From contig NC_079245.1 in assembly GCF_028009165.1 (NCBI RefSeq), positions 3,100,001 through 3,164,000 on the forward strand: a stretch of 64,000 nucleotides of DNA. Direction: 5' to 3'. Under the pieces are notes generated by a model. That model searched no databases. It had not been told where the DNA came from and saw only the letters and a list, made by a program, of their open reading frames with translations. This document shows, in pieces, positions 25,215 to 35,000 of the stretch; the stretch's first letter is position 1, and the number at the start of each line of letters is the position of its first letter. The position numbers were made by a program, and so were the translations under genes. Source of the stretch: Akanthomyces muscarius (Eukaryota > Ascomycota > Sordariomycetes > Hypocreales > Cordycipitaceae).

Positions 25215-26231
25215 ATGGCTTCCAACAAGAATCCCGACAAGATGATGGTTCATCTCAGCCACTGGCCTTTCATGTCTGGCAAAATCGTACACATCGAGAA
25301 AGGCGATACCTATCGAGTCTACGCAAGCGACCAGTCACCAAAACTACTTTTCTGCAAGGCAACTTCATATCTAACAAAGGCGCAGCGCGCTTTCTATCAG
25401 ACCGAGGAACCCTCTCGGGTCTTGGTACGGAGAGAGCTGGAGCAGATGATGATCCACGCCATCTTTGGCAGTAACAGAATCGAGGGTGCCGGACTTGGAT
25501 TTCCTGCGACCGAGGTTCTCTGCCAGCGCGTCTTGCGCGGCATGGACGACGGCGACGCTGGACAACGACTGGACGACATTTGTGCGGTTGACCCGTCCCT
25601 GCGGGCGCAGCCTGCCGGTTCCACGACGATACGCCGACGAGAAGTCGTACAGCACACGAGGGCCTATCTGCACATTATTCAAATATTCGTCATGGAGCGT
25701 AATACCATGACAGAGGCTCTGATACGAAGCACGCACGAGATACTATGCAGAGACATCCCCATCATCGACAGAGAAAGGCACGAAACTCCGTCCAAAGCCT
25801 ATGCCGGCAGGTACCGAACTGTTGTCGTAGCAGCCGGCAACACCAGTTTCGTCGTGCCCGCGAGCGTGCCTCTGAAGATGGCGCAGCTGTGCCACAGCTT
25901 GCAGGTAGACCTGGCGCGGGCCAGCGCCGGCGACGCCGTCGACCCCTTTGCCCTCGCGGCCAAGTACTCCCTGGAGCTTGTGCAAATACATCCTTTTCTG
26001 GACGGCAACGGGAGAATGTGCCGAATCCTGCTCAATGTCATTCTGTTTCGGTTCGTGGGCATCTTTGTGGCCATTGGGGAGGATGACGCGGACATCGACG
26101 AGTACATGGGCATCAAGAAGAGGTCGTCGGAAACGATGGAGGGCCACGGGGAGTACGCGACTTTTGTGCTGGGCAAGTCCATGAAGAGCCTCCGGAAGCT
26201 GAAGCAGAAGCTGCACGGGAAAGGCGGTTGA
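25215..26231 (+). CDS. Fic-domain protein, probable AMP-transferase with N-terminal inhibitory helix
   Basis: 338 aa, single exon, ATG at 25215. Fic enzymes move a nucleotide part, usually AMP from ATP, onto hydroxyl side chains of target proteins. The catalytic motif HPFLDGNGRMCR begins at H259 and fits HxFx(D/E)GNGRxxR in full. An upstream motif SNRIEG at residues 86-91 fits the (S/T)xxxE(G/N) inhibitory helix, with E90 as the expected blocking glutamate. That order makes it a class II Fic protein, normally kept inactive by its own helix. The N-terminal 80 residues are not recognised. There is no signal peptide or membrane segment, so unlike animal FICD it is probably cytosolic or nuclear. 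It is flanked by sparse DNA. Fic genes are patchy in fungi, so transfer from bacteria is possible. Target unknown. Confidence 0.9.
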   Translation: MASNKNPDKMMVHLSHWPFMSGKIVHIEKGDTYRVYASDQSPKLLFCKATSYLTKAQRAFYQTEEPSRVLVRRELEQMMIHAIFGSNRIEGAGLGFPATEVLCQRVLRGMDDGDAGQRLDDICAVDPSLRAQPAGSTTIRRREVVQHTRAYLHIIQIFVMERNTMTEALIRSTHEILCRDIPIIDRERHETPSKAYAGRYRTVVVAAGNTSFVVPASVPLKMAQLCHSLQVDLARASAGDAVDPFALAAKYSLELVQIHPFLDGNGRMCRILLNVILFRFVGIFVAIGEDDADIDEYMGIKKRSSETMEGHGEYATFVLGKSMKSLRKLKQKLHGKGG

Positions 26232-27661
26232 TGTACTGGGTAGTAGCCGTATGTGAGTTGGACAGTAGGATTGGCGGTGGTAACGTCGACAAGGGCAACA
26301 GCCATGGCGGTATGACTATACTTGACGACTGGATGTATATGTAGGTAATAAGCCATATTTTGATTGCCAAGTTGTTTTCATCCTATTGGTCAGTTGCCAT
26401 TTTCTCTATCGTCTGCCTTGCTTCTCTGCCGGTAGAGCTCTCCTGTACATAAGCGCTTATAGGTCTTTGTACAGTGTCGAGTGTCTACATTACTCGATTG
26501 AATCGGCTTCGGTACCGTTAAACTACAGACATCACTCGGCTGGTTAAGCAGAGTCGATAGCTCAGTTATCAGCCGGCCTCGAATGAATAGACTGCCTCTG
26601 TCCAGGGTCCCCTGCTAGCCGTGGCAGTCAGGACTGAGAGCCAATCCGCAAAGCGCAGCTGGCACCGTCCTTCAGACAGCTCGTTCCAGCGGGCCTTTGG
26701 TTTTTTTGGGGGGCTCTGGCGGGCGGCCGGAGGCCTGTTTAGTGGTCTTTAGGCCTGACGGACGCTAAGATGGCACCCCGTCCAGACGGCCTCGGGGCTG
26801 TTCACCACTAAAGCAGTACAGTACCTACCTACCTAGGTAACGTTAGGTACACCATCGGGAGCCAAGTTCACCACCAAGCAAAGCAGTCGAGAGGCAACCA
26901 CGGCGCCTTGAGTTACCAGCCACGGCCTGCCCAGTGGCGGCCAACTCGACACCCTCTTGCCCGTGATGCCTCTTGCTCTGCTCTACCCGCACCTATAATC
27001 TGACCCAGCCATGGTTTCATGCCTAACCAACATGTGCCACTACTACCACCACCACCACTACCACTACCACCACCATCTCGCCGTCTTCCTTCCTTCCTGG
27101 CGCTAGTGCAGCCGCTGGTGCCTCTTTGTCTCGTCTGCCGGGGGTTCTGGTGATCAAAAAGCCCTCTTTCGATTCCGCGTCCTGCGCTCCTCCCCCTCCC
27201 TCCCCCGTCGGCCGCCTGTCCGCGTCCCCCCTTCCAGCAGCCAGTCTCCGAATCTCGTCCCCGAACTCACGCCAGGAATCATGCTTGTCGACGTCGCCGT
27301 CGCTCCCTCGAGGTCATGAACGCTACCGCCGTCGCCGAACCAAGTCCCGTCAGCAGCAGCTCGTCCTTTGATACTTCGATAGTGGTGGTTCAGGTGCTCG
27401 TCCCCCGCCGTCGCCGCCGCCGCATCACGTCCTTCCCCGCGGATTGCGCTCCCACCGGAATACCCATCTCAGCTGTTCTCGAGCCACAGCACGCTGGCGT
27501 TGCGTCGCATCGTCAGCCCGTTGGGCACTCGAGCTCTATAGAAAACCGCATCGCAACATCTCGTCACTACCCGCCGCCAAAGCGACGCTAATCCTCCTAC
27601 CTTTTCGGAGCCTGGGGCGCTCTGCGCGCGCCGCCCAGTCGCTCCCCCCGTCCGCAACGCC
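26232..27661. other. Intergenic region upstream of the BORCS6-like gene
   Basis: 1.4 kb with no supported gene. It contains TTTAGTGGT/ACCACTAAA arms around 26728-26806, the repeated motif ACCTACCTAG at 26827-26836, and a CCA/CTA trinucleotide tract at about 27043-27077. The last 400 bp before 27662 are C-rich and are probably the promoter and leader of the next gene. The ORFs there (27126-27371, 27316-27591) lack domains. Confidence 0.5.
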
Positions 27662-28186
27662 ATGGCGACCAACGCCGTCCCAGACACGCAATTGGGCTTG
27701 ACGGCCGAGGAGATTCAGCTTCTGCGACAAGGTCAGGCAGCCCTCGCCGGCGGCTCCAGCTCCTCTCGCGCTGCTAGTAGAGCTAGCAGCCAGGGGTTGC
27801 TGCTGCTCGACAGCTCGTCGCTCGCCGCCCTCGGCCGCTACTTTGATCGCCTCATGGCAAGCATCGAGCAGAACATCCGCTACCTCAGCGAGCAGGCCCA
27901 GCGCTTCACCCAGGTCCAGTACGACCGTGCCGGCAACATCATCGACGGCGCCGACGCCGAGATTGCCCGCTACACCGAGATACTGCGTCAGCTTGATGAA
28001 TTGGAGATGGACTTTGATCGCATTGCCAATGTTAAGGATATTGTCAAAGGCTATCGCTCAAGGGTCGAGGATTTGGAACGAAGTCTCGACAACAGCGGAT
28101 CGTCCAGTCGACATAAGCACTCATCTTCTCATTCACACAAGCACGGCTCGCACAAGCACGGCTCATCGCATCGCCATCGACACTGA
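27662..28186 (+). CDS. BORCS6/lyspersin-like coiled-coil protein with His-rich tail
   Basis: 174 aa, single exon, ATG at 27662. After a Ser/Ala-rich linker the core (about residues 50-150) reads as long amphipathic helices: LGRYFDRLMASIEQNIRYL, then AEIARYTEILRQLDELEMDF, IANVKDIVKGYRSRVEDLER. The pattern of a helical TQxxYDRAGN-type segment followed by LDELExD and a final VEDLE helix resembles the BORCS6 (DUF2365) domain of the BORC/BLOC-1 type complexes on lysosomes, which act in vacuole or endosome positioning. The C terminus has about 25 residues made nearly only of His, Lys, Ser, Gly and Arg, a low-complexity tail that could bind metal. The family call rests on my reading of the helix pattern and is moderate. 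Confidence 0.7.
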   Translation: MATNAVPDTQLGLTAEEIQLLRQGQAALAGGSSSSRAASRASSQGLLLLDSSSLAALGRYFDRLMASIEQNIRYLSEQAQRFTQVQYDRAGNIIDGADAEIARYTEILRQLDELEMDFDRIANVKDIVKGYRSRVEDLERSLDNSGSSSRHKHSSSHSHKHGSHKHGSSHRHRH

Positions 28187-29830
28187 ACTTGACAAATCGT
28201 GCACACTCTCATCGAAATTGGAGCTGCGCCGTTTATCGGCCAGCTATAGGACTTCGAATCACTATTCACAACAAGCACCACGCCATGAAGCGCAGACCTG
28301 TACGCTGAAATCATGCCTACACACTACTCCTGCTCCTCGCGGAGCTTCACCCACAAAACCGCCGCCCGTCGGCGCTGAACTTCAGCGAGCTCGGGAGCCT
28401 CGATGCTCTGGAATCGCTGTCGCAGATATCCATTCAGCCAAGACAGGGACAGCAAAAGAAAGACTACTGTTCCGGCCTCACGGCCTAGCAAGACCAAAGG
28501 CCTCGCGGCCCTTTGCTTTTTACCCATTTTATCATTATTTGGCTCCATTCTCGTACCTACACGCATCTCCATTTCTTACGACGTCGTTCTGATTTCCTTT
28601 TCTTTGACATCTCTCATCTACCCTCTTCCCCCGGGAGAGGCGTTTCTTGAACTGCGGCGCAAGCTCGCCTTGCGCCTTTCAAAGGTTCGTGGCACTTGTC
28701 TCGTCTCTTCTCAACCGCGACGCTCACGCGTCTGGATCCCGGCCCCGATTCGGCCATTCGGCAAAACAACCGAAAAAAAATCATGATCCCTTATCGGAAT
28801 CTCAGTTTTCTTGCTTTTTTCGTCTTGGAAGATTGAGTCGCACGGACGGCTTTTCTGGGGCGGTTTGGTCTTGTACGTGTCGCAAAACTTGTTTGAGTCG
28901 AGTTCATGTTTTAGTTCTTTTTGTTTGGATAGTCTATGACGGATGGTCTGGAGGAGCCAAATGGAAACCCATGTGTCTTATGGGCATGGGCTTGACGCAA
29001 AATGGTGCCAACTCAGTTTTTGGATGTTGTACGATCTTATACCCCCTTTGTTTTTTTCCTTTCTTATATCATGTCACGGGTCTACCGACTTGCTTGGGAC
29101 GGCAATTTGCATCTGCTTCTGGGCGCGTGCAACTGTCACTGCTGTTTCTTGTTTGCTCACGTTGCCAGTGCCGAATCCGGATGAGACAGGCCGAAGACAT
29201 GCAATTTACTTGAAGGCAAGGGAAATCCATCAGCCATGCGGTCAATACTATGATTGCCCATCTCACCGTCTATGCGAGATTCTGCACCCTGGGGTCCGCT
29301 GCACGTTACATGTAGACTTCAACACATTGTACATTATACAATATATATACCTGTCTTTGACACAAATCACAACTTGCCAGACAATAACAGTACGGCCTCT
29401 GAATCTCCGTGTCTGGTAGTGATCTACTTTAACCTGACCAGGCCAAGGAGCATGTATGTGCGCATTCCGGGGATTGCCGCCCAGAGGCACATTCGACCAA
29501 TGCCGCGATTGGGCTTGTATAAAAGTGGATGCCGCATCGTAGCATCAAGTCGAAATTACTCGGTAGTACTTTATGTATTGAATTAATTCTTTGTGTAATA
29601 CATGTGGGCAACATTGGATATCAATCTACAAACCATAATGAGAGTTGCACGCCGTAACAGCCTTCGTGACAACATCAGCGCAAATCATATAATCGAGCAG
29701 CCTCTCTCATCGAGCACGGATCCATCCACCAACCAAACACTTCTCCTTCAAGAACCGACGGCCCTTCAACACCATCTCCTATTTCAATCTCATTGCCCTT
29801 TTTTGTTCTCAACGTGCGCACCAGCCAGCC
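28187..29830. other. Intergenic, convergent side of BORCS6-like and reductase genes
   Basis: 1.6 kb between two converging genes. The ORFs at 28403-28786 and 28647-29213 begin with non-ATG codons or lack domains. T-rich runs follow the BORCS6-like stop and suit a 3' UTR. I see no RNA gene. Confidence 0.5.
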
Positions 29831-30901
29831 TCAAAGCTCGCCGTTGGCCTTGAGGCTCTTTGCGCTCGCCACCAGCGCCTCGGCCGCGCTGCGCGGCCGC
29901 CAGCCCAGCTCCTCCTTGGCCTTTGCGTTGGACACGGGCCGGACGACGCCAATCTCGGGCAGCACTACGGCGATGCTGCTGTCAAAGAGTCCCGCGAGGC
30001 GCATCAGGAACTTGGGCGCGCCGAGGCTCGGCACCTTTTTCGTGTCCTCGGCGGGCAGGCCCGCCTTGAGGTCCGCGGCCATCTGCTTCATCGACACGGA
30101 CGGCTCGTCCGAGACGGCAATGTAGCGCTGGCCCGCGGCGCGCGGCGACTCGAGCGCCAGCACGTGCAGGTCGGCCACGTCGCGGACGTCGACGACGCCG
30201 AGGCTGATGTCGGGGATGGCGGGCATCTCGCCGCTCAGCAGGCGCCGCGGGATCTCGAGGCTCGTGTTGACGCCCCTGCCGAGCGACGGCCCGTACACGA
30301 CGACGGGGTTCACCGTCGTCAGCTCAAACGCGCCCTTGCCCTCGTCGCCCGCGAGCCAGTCCCACGCCGCGCGCTCGGCGAGCGTCTTGCTCTTGGGGTA
30401 CGCGCCGACGTGCGACCTGGGGTGCTCCAGCTCCGTCCAGTCCTTCTCCGTAAACGGCTGGTCCTTGCCGCGCGGGCCGTGGCCGTACATGATGGAGGCG
30501 ACCGACGACGTCACGACGACGCGCCTCACGGTGCCGGCCTTTTTCGCGGCGCGCAGCGCCCGCAGCGTGCCCTCGCGCGCCGGCCGGATCAGCTCGTTCT
30601 CGTCCTTGGGCTCGCTGGCGGGAAACGGCGACGCGACGTGCAGGACGTAGTCGACGCCCGCGCAGGCCGCGTCCCAGCCGGCCTCGCCGAGGAGGTCGAC
30701 CTCGGTGAACTCGAGGGCGTCGGCCTGGGCGGCGGGGACGCCCGCCGAGCGGATGGCCGCGCGCACGTCGTCGCCGCGCTTGAGCGAGCGCACCGTGGCA
30801 CGCACGCGGTAGTTCTTCTCCAGGAGCTTGTGGATGACGTGCAGGGCGATGAAGCCGGAGCCGCCCGTGACGAGGACCAGTTTACCGTTGTCGTCGGCCA
30901 T
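29831..30901 (-). CDS. NAD(P)-dependent short-chain epimerase/reductase (DFR/Gre2-like)
   Basis: 356 aa, single exon. I chose ATG 30901 (MADDNGKLVLVTGGSGF) because the Rossmann strand starts directly after it; an in-frame upstream extension to 30994 adds 31 low-complexity residues. The TGGSGFIA glycine motif binds the dinucleotide, ATVRS follows as in NADP-using members, and YPKSK gives the catalytic Tyr and Lys of the extended short-chain dehydrogenase family; SSVAS supplies the Ser. The family includes dihydroflavonol 4-reductase, cinnamoyl-CoA reductase and yeast Gre2 methylglyoxal/ketone reductase. It probably reduces a ketone or aldehyde in the cytosol. The substrate cannot be told. The gene is markedly GC-rich, with strong bias for C/G at third positions. 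Confidence 0.85.
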   Translation of the reverse strand: MADDNGKLVLVTGGSGFIALHVIHKLLEKNYRVRATVRSLKRGDDVRAAIRSAGVPAAQADALEFTEVDLLGEAGWDAACAGVDYVLHVASPFPASEPKDENELIRPAREGTLRALRAAKKAGTVRRVVVTSSVASIMYGHGPRGKDQPFTEKDWTELEHPRSHVGAYPKSKTLAERAAWDWLAGDEGKGAFELTTVNPVVVYGPSLGRGVNTSLEIPRRLLSGEMPAIPDISLGVVDVRDVADLHVLALESPRAAGQRYIAVSDEPSVSMKQMAADLKAGLPAEDTKKVPSLGAPKFLMRLAGLFDSSIAVVLPEIGVVRPVSNAKAKEELGWRPRSAAEALVASAKSLKANGEL

Positions 30902-32076
30902 GGCTTTCCTCTTTGTGTGTCTCGGTGGGTTGGTTTGGAGGTCGGAGCTTGGAGATGTGGTTGGAGACTTGGTCAAATGATGAAGGCAAGACAAAAGATG
31001 GGAGTAGATCCCAAAGGCAGAAATGGCGACTGCGAATTATTTAAACTCGAATCGCCAGAATGGCCCGCTTTCAATTGACCACGCAAACTACGGAAGCTAC
31101 CAGTAGGCAACTGGGTTTCACCGCAGTGACGTCGACATCGACGGTAGCGTTTCCATCTCTCCACACAAAGAATGGACGGCGCAACACAACTACGATGGAG
31201 GGCAAAATTGGGCCGGCTCCGATCTGGGATAATTGAGGTGCAGGGGCTTTTCGGACTTGTCAAGGGGATCAAGGCTCATTTTCGGCGATAATTGATCGCT
31301 ATCCCGTTGGATTAAAATCCACCCACGAGAAAAAGATGCAATCGGGGCGGAACCTTGACAAGTCCGTGCCTAATAAATACCGATCACACTAACACTTTTC
31401 GCAGTGGGACTTTTACTTATTAGCGGACCTCGGCAGCTTTCTACTCATACCAGATTTAGTAATGAGATTCAAGTCGCCTCATCACTACCACGCCACCTAT
31501 ACACGCATGCGAAACTCTCAAAGATTGTGTAAAGATGCATAATTAACCAAGAATAATCAAAATGACACAAAAGTAATGGTAATCTAGGGATGGGGTCTCG
31601 TTTCCAAGAACAGATCCGGTCCTCAGAGATCGATAGATATGTCCCGTTTCCAATGCCAAACAAAACGCCTCCAACGCGCTTCCCTTCCCAAATGTCCAAG
31701 TACAAAAGTCCAAAACAAAATATGAAAAGCAGTAAAATATGTTCGTTGCAATGAGAAGAGTGAGAAACTCCACAAAAGAGAATGAAAGAAAAAAAGGAAA
31801 ATAAAAGAGTGCTATGAGCGCGTTACCTCCCTCGCGCTCTCACTCCTGTCCGACTCGACTTTTCTCTTTGACAGTCTGATTTTGATGAAAATGAAGAAGA
31901 AGAAAAGATTGTCCGAAAAGAAAAGAGACACAAGTCAATGAGGATTTCTTCTCGTGCTCTTGTTGAGCCATAAACGAAAGACGTTTTCGAAAACACCGGG
32001 GGTTTTTTTGCTGTTTTTTTTTGTACCCCTTCATTTAATTCGTTTGCATTCGTATAAAAAAATGTGACAAAGTCTT
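30902..32076. other. Intergenic between reductase promoter and nimA 3' end
   Basis: 1.2 kb without a supported gene. It contains the 14-base inverted repeat pair at 31252-31265 and 31353-31366. The right part (31700-32076) is A/T-rich and is probably the 3' UTR of the kinase gene. Confidence 0.5.
31252..31366. repeat. 14-bp perfect inverted repeat pair, 87 bp apart
   Basis: CGGACTTGTCAAGG at 31252-31265 and its exact reverse complement CCTTGACAAGTCCG at 31353-31366 enclose 87 bp. The flanks show no obvious target-site duplication. It lies about 350 bp upstream of the reductase start. It could be a pair of binding sites or the ends of a tiny non-autonomous element. Confidence 0.6.
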
Positions 32077-34402
32077 TTAGACTTTAATGTTTCGCCGACG
32101 GTTCAGAAACGGGCTGGGCATGTCGTCCCTCTCGGGATCCCACACCGCAACGGCATCCTCGTACTCGCGTCGCTCCGCAGCCATCCGTTCGCGAAAAGCA
32201 GCAGCCCTCTTGGGGCTCACATTTTCCGAACCAGGCGCGTTGCCCGCCGCGCTCAGCGGCCGGCCGCCAGCCCTCGCCTGCTGCAGCTCGACGAGGCTCC
32301 GGCCGCGGAGGTTGTTCTTGGCCGCCACCTTGCCCAGCGTATCACCACCACCTCCCCCTCCTCCTCCTCCGCTGGTGGTCGTTTCCTTGCTCTTCACCGA
32401 GCGGGCGCGCGCGAGTCCCTCGCGGACTCCTCCAGGCCCACCAGCAGGAGCGGCGTCTCCCGTGTTGGTGACGACGGGAATCTTGGTCGGGCTGCGGCTA
32501 GGGGAACGCGGGGGGCCGGCGAGATCTGGCTGGGAGACTGCGGCCTTGATATTAGAGCCCTGCGGCGGTTTCAAGCGGTTAACGGGGCACGACTTTTGGG
32601 AGGTAAGCACCGGGCGCGTCTTGAACGGGTTCTTTGACGACTTGATGTGCCTCGTAGGTGAGGGGCAAATGTCCTCGTCATCGGAATCGACCAGGATGGG
32701 TTCGCGGTGGAGTTCCCATCGTTCGTCCACGTCTAGAGTCTTGCCCGCGGCGGCGGCAAAGATGTTGCCTGGCTTGGCGACAGGGGCCTTGGTGGCGCCG
32801 TTGCGGCGAGGCGAGAGTGATAATGAGGCAATGGCGATCGGGCTTGGCGATACCATCTCAATGTCCATTGGCGTACCGGCCGGCCCAGCAAACATGGTTT
32901 GAGCCCGGGCAAATGGTGTTCGGGCCGTCTTTTTGATCTCCTTGGAGCTGTCGGGGCTATCCATCGAGTACTCGCTTATGTCTGTTGTCGAGGGATACTC
33001 GTCCCCGCTGGGGCCAATTGATGACTGGGGGTAATCTGATTTGTTGACAGACGAAGCATAGTCGTCAATATGCTTCTCTTCCTCCTTGTCGGCGAACGTC
33101 ACGGCCTTCTTTGCCAGTTCCGTGTCGACTCGGGCTTGAACCTCCTCCTCAAACTTCTTTTGCAAGTTCTCGAGCTCTGCATTGACCAGACGGTCAATCT
33201 CTAAGCGTGCTTTTACCTCCCACTCAAGGCGAAGCGAAGCATCAACGTCATCACGGATCTGCTGCTTCTCCCTTTCGAATGCGACCAGCCGATCGTTCAG
33301 CTCTCGTTCTTTTTGCCGAACCATCTCTTCTCTAGAGTGGAGCGACTTGTTGAAGTCGACCACTTCTTTTTCTTTTCTCATCAGTCGCACCACGGGCAGG
33401 TTCATCAGCTGGACCGTGTCTGGTCGACGGTCGGGGTTCACCTTGAGACAGTCTCGAATCACCTGGTTCAGCTCAGGGGAGTAAATCTCCGGCAGTGGTG
33501 CCACCTTGCCTTCCTTGATCTTCTGGACCAACTGATAGTGTGTCTTGGCGTTAAAGGGAGGCTCCTTGGCGCAGAGCTCATAGATGATGCACCCCAGCGC
33601 CCAAATGTCCGATTTGAGGGTATATTTCTCAGCCGCGCAAATTTCGGGAGACATGTAAAACGGTGTTCCGACGTAGGTGGATGCAAAGTCCTGAGACTTG
33701 ATCATTTTTGATAGGCCAAAGTCACCGAGCTTCACCGAGTTATCTTCCCCAAGAAAAACTAATTTCATCGTTAGTCCTCATACCCCTTGCAGTGTCTCGG
33801 TAATCTCACCATTCTCAGGCTTGAGATCGCGGTGGAGAATCGTCATAGCTCCGGCTGGAGTCTTTGGCGTAGACGCAACGCCCTGTGTGAGACCAAGAAT
33901 ATTGGTGCCAACCTCGGGGGGGTCAATGCCATAGTGACAGCGGTACAGAGCAAGAACCAGCTGGCTGAAGATGCTCCAGACGAAGCTCTCTTGGGCTCGC
34001 TGGCCTTTTAGCTGCAGATCCTTGATGACTCGCCCAAGATCGCCATTGCCGCAGTATTCCATGTACAGGTGCAAGTCCTGGCTGGCCTTGAGGTGCTCTC
34101 GGTGGTAGTAGGCAACGATGTTGGCGTGTCGGAGGTGCGAGAGGATCTGGAACTCGGCATGCAGTTGTTCTCGTTCTTTTTGGGACATTCGCAGGTATGA
34201 AATCTCCTTGCGGCACATGATGAAGCCGTCCGTCTTGCGGCGCACCTTGCGGATGATGCCAAAGGAGCCATGGCCTGCACAAGCACAGTATAAGTCAGCA
34301 CAGGACGAGGCAGTATATGCGAGGACTCAAGGTCGGCGGAGGCAAGGCAATAGAAGACTCACCAATCTTCTCAAGAGTCTCGTATTTATCTTCAGACGAC
34401 AT
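32077..34402 (-). CDS. nimA: NIMA-family serine/threonine kinase (G2/M regulator)
   Basis: Predicted 728 aa from exons 34402-34363, 34274-33810 and 33758-32077; introns are 88 bp (gtgagt/gcag) and 51 bp (gtgaga/ttag). In Aspergillus NIMA promotes entry into mitosis; the yeast relative is Kin3. The kinase domain covers about residues 7-300: glycine loop IGHGSFGIIRKV, catalytic HRDLKPEN at 161-168, DFG at 181-183, APE-equivalent SPE and GTPFYMSPEI. An insert rich in Gly/Thr/Pro before HRDLKPEN is usual for fungal NIMA. A long charged coiled coil follows at about 300-400, as needed for dimerisation, and then a disordered basic tail with Ser/Pro sites. The start MSSEDKYETLEKIG fits the family. 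Divergent from the ankyrin/BTB gene, 598 bp apart. Confidence 0.93.
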
Positions 34403-35000
34403 GGTGAAGAATTCACGGCTGTGCCGACTGATCGCAATAGCCCATGTAAGACGTCCTCGGTCGATGCCCTCGTGGCCAGTAGATGCTTGTGGGCGAGAGA
34501 GGTGGTGCTGTTGGGGTTAGTATCGCGGGATGTTGTTGTGAAGGGAATAGAATGAGGTTTAGAAATTGGTGCCCTGTGCCATAATAGTAGCAAAGTCGAC
34601 ATTGTCGTGCACGAAGTCCTGCAGCATCCCGGCTCGACCCACGTAGCGACCAGGGTGACGGCCAAGTAAACAGCCAAAAGCGGTGCCATGGCAACCGCTT
34701 TGTGCGAACTAGCCACTGCTTTATCGATAATGTGGTGTGGCGGGGCGATGTGTGGCGTCTGCTTTACTTGGCTCGTGCGCTAGTGGTGGCGTCGGCGATG
34801 ACTTGCCTCGCCGGAGCTTGCATTATTAAACACCGACACTTGCGGTCTAAAAAGCTGTTCTGAATATTCTTATTCTATAGATCGTCTTGCGGCAATCTTT
34901 TTTGATTTTCTTCATCGGTTTGGAGATTGGATTGGACGTTCTTTGAGGTGGCATCTCCTCGCGTGCACGGGCTCCAGCGGACGAAACTCGGTTGTTCAAG
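34403..35000. promoter_or_regulatory. Divergent promoter between nimA and the ankyrin/BTB gene
   Basis: 598 bp between two start codons pointing away from each other. It must hold both promoters and 5' leaders. Minus ORFs at 34327-34716 and 34413-34694 overlap each other in different frames and show no domain. I cannot point to specific sites. Confidence 0.5.

Noticed and set aside
28647..29213. Plus ORF of 188 codons after the BORCS6-like gene
   Set aside because: It begins with TTG and lies in the probable 3' UTR; no domain.
30164..31078. Plus-strand ORF of 304 codons
   Set aside because: It is antisense to the reductase and mirrors its GC-rich third positions; Arg/Ala/Val-rich shadow.
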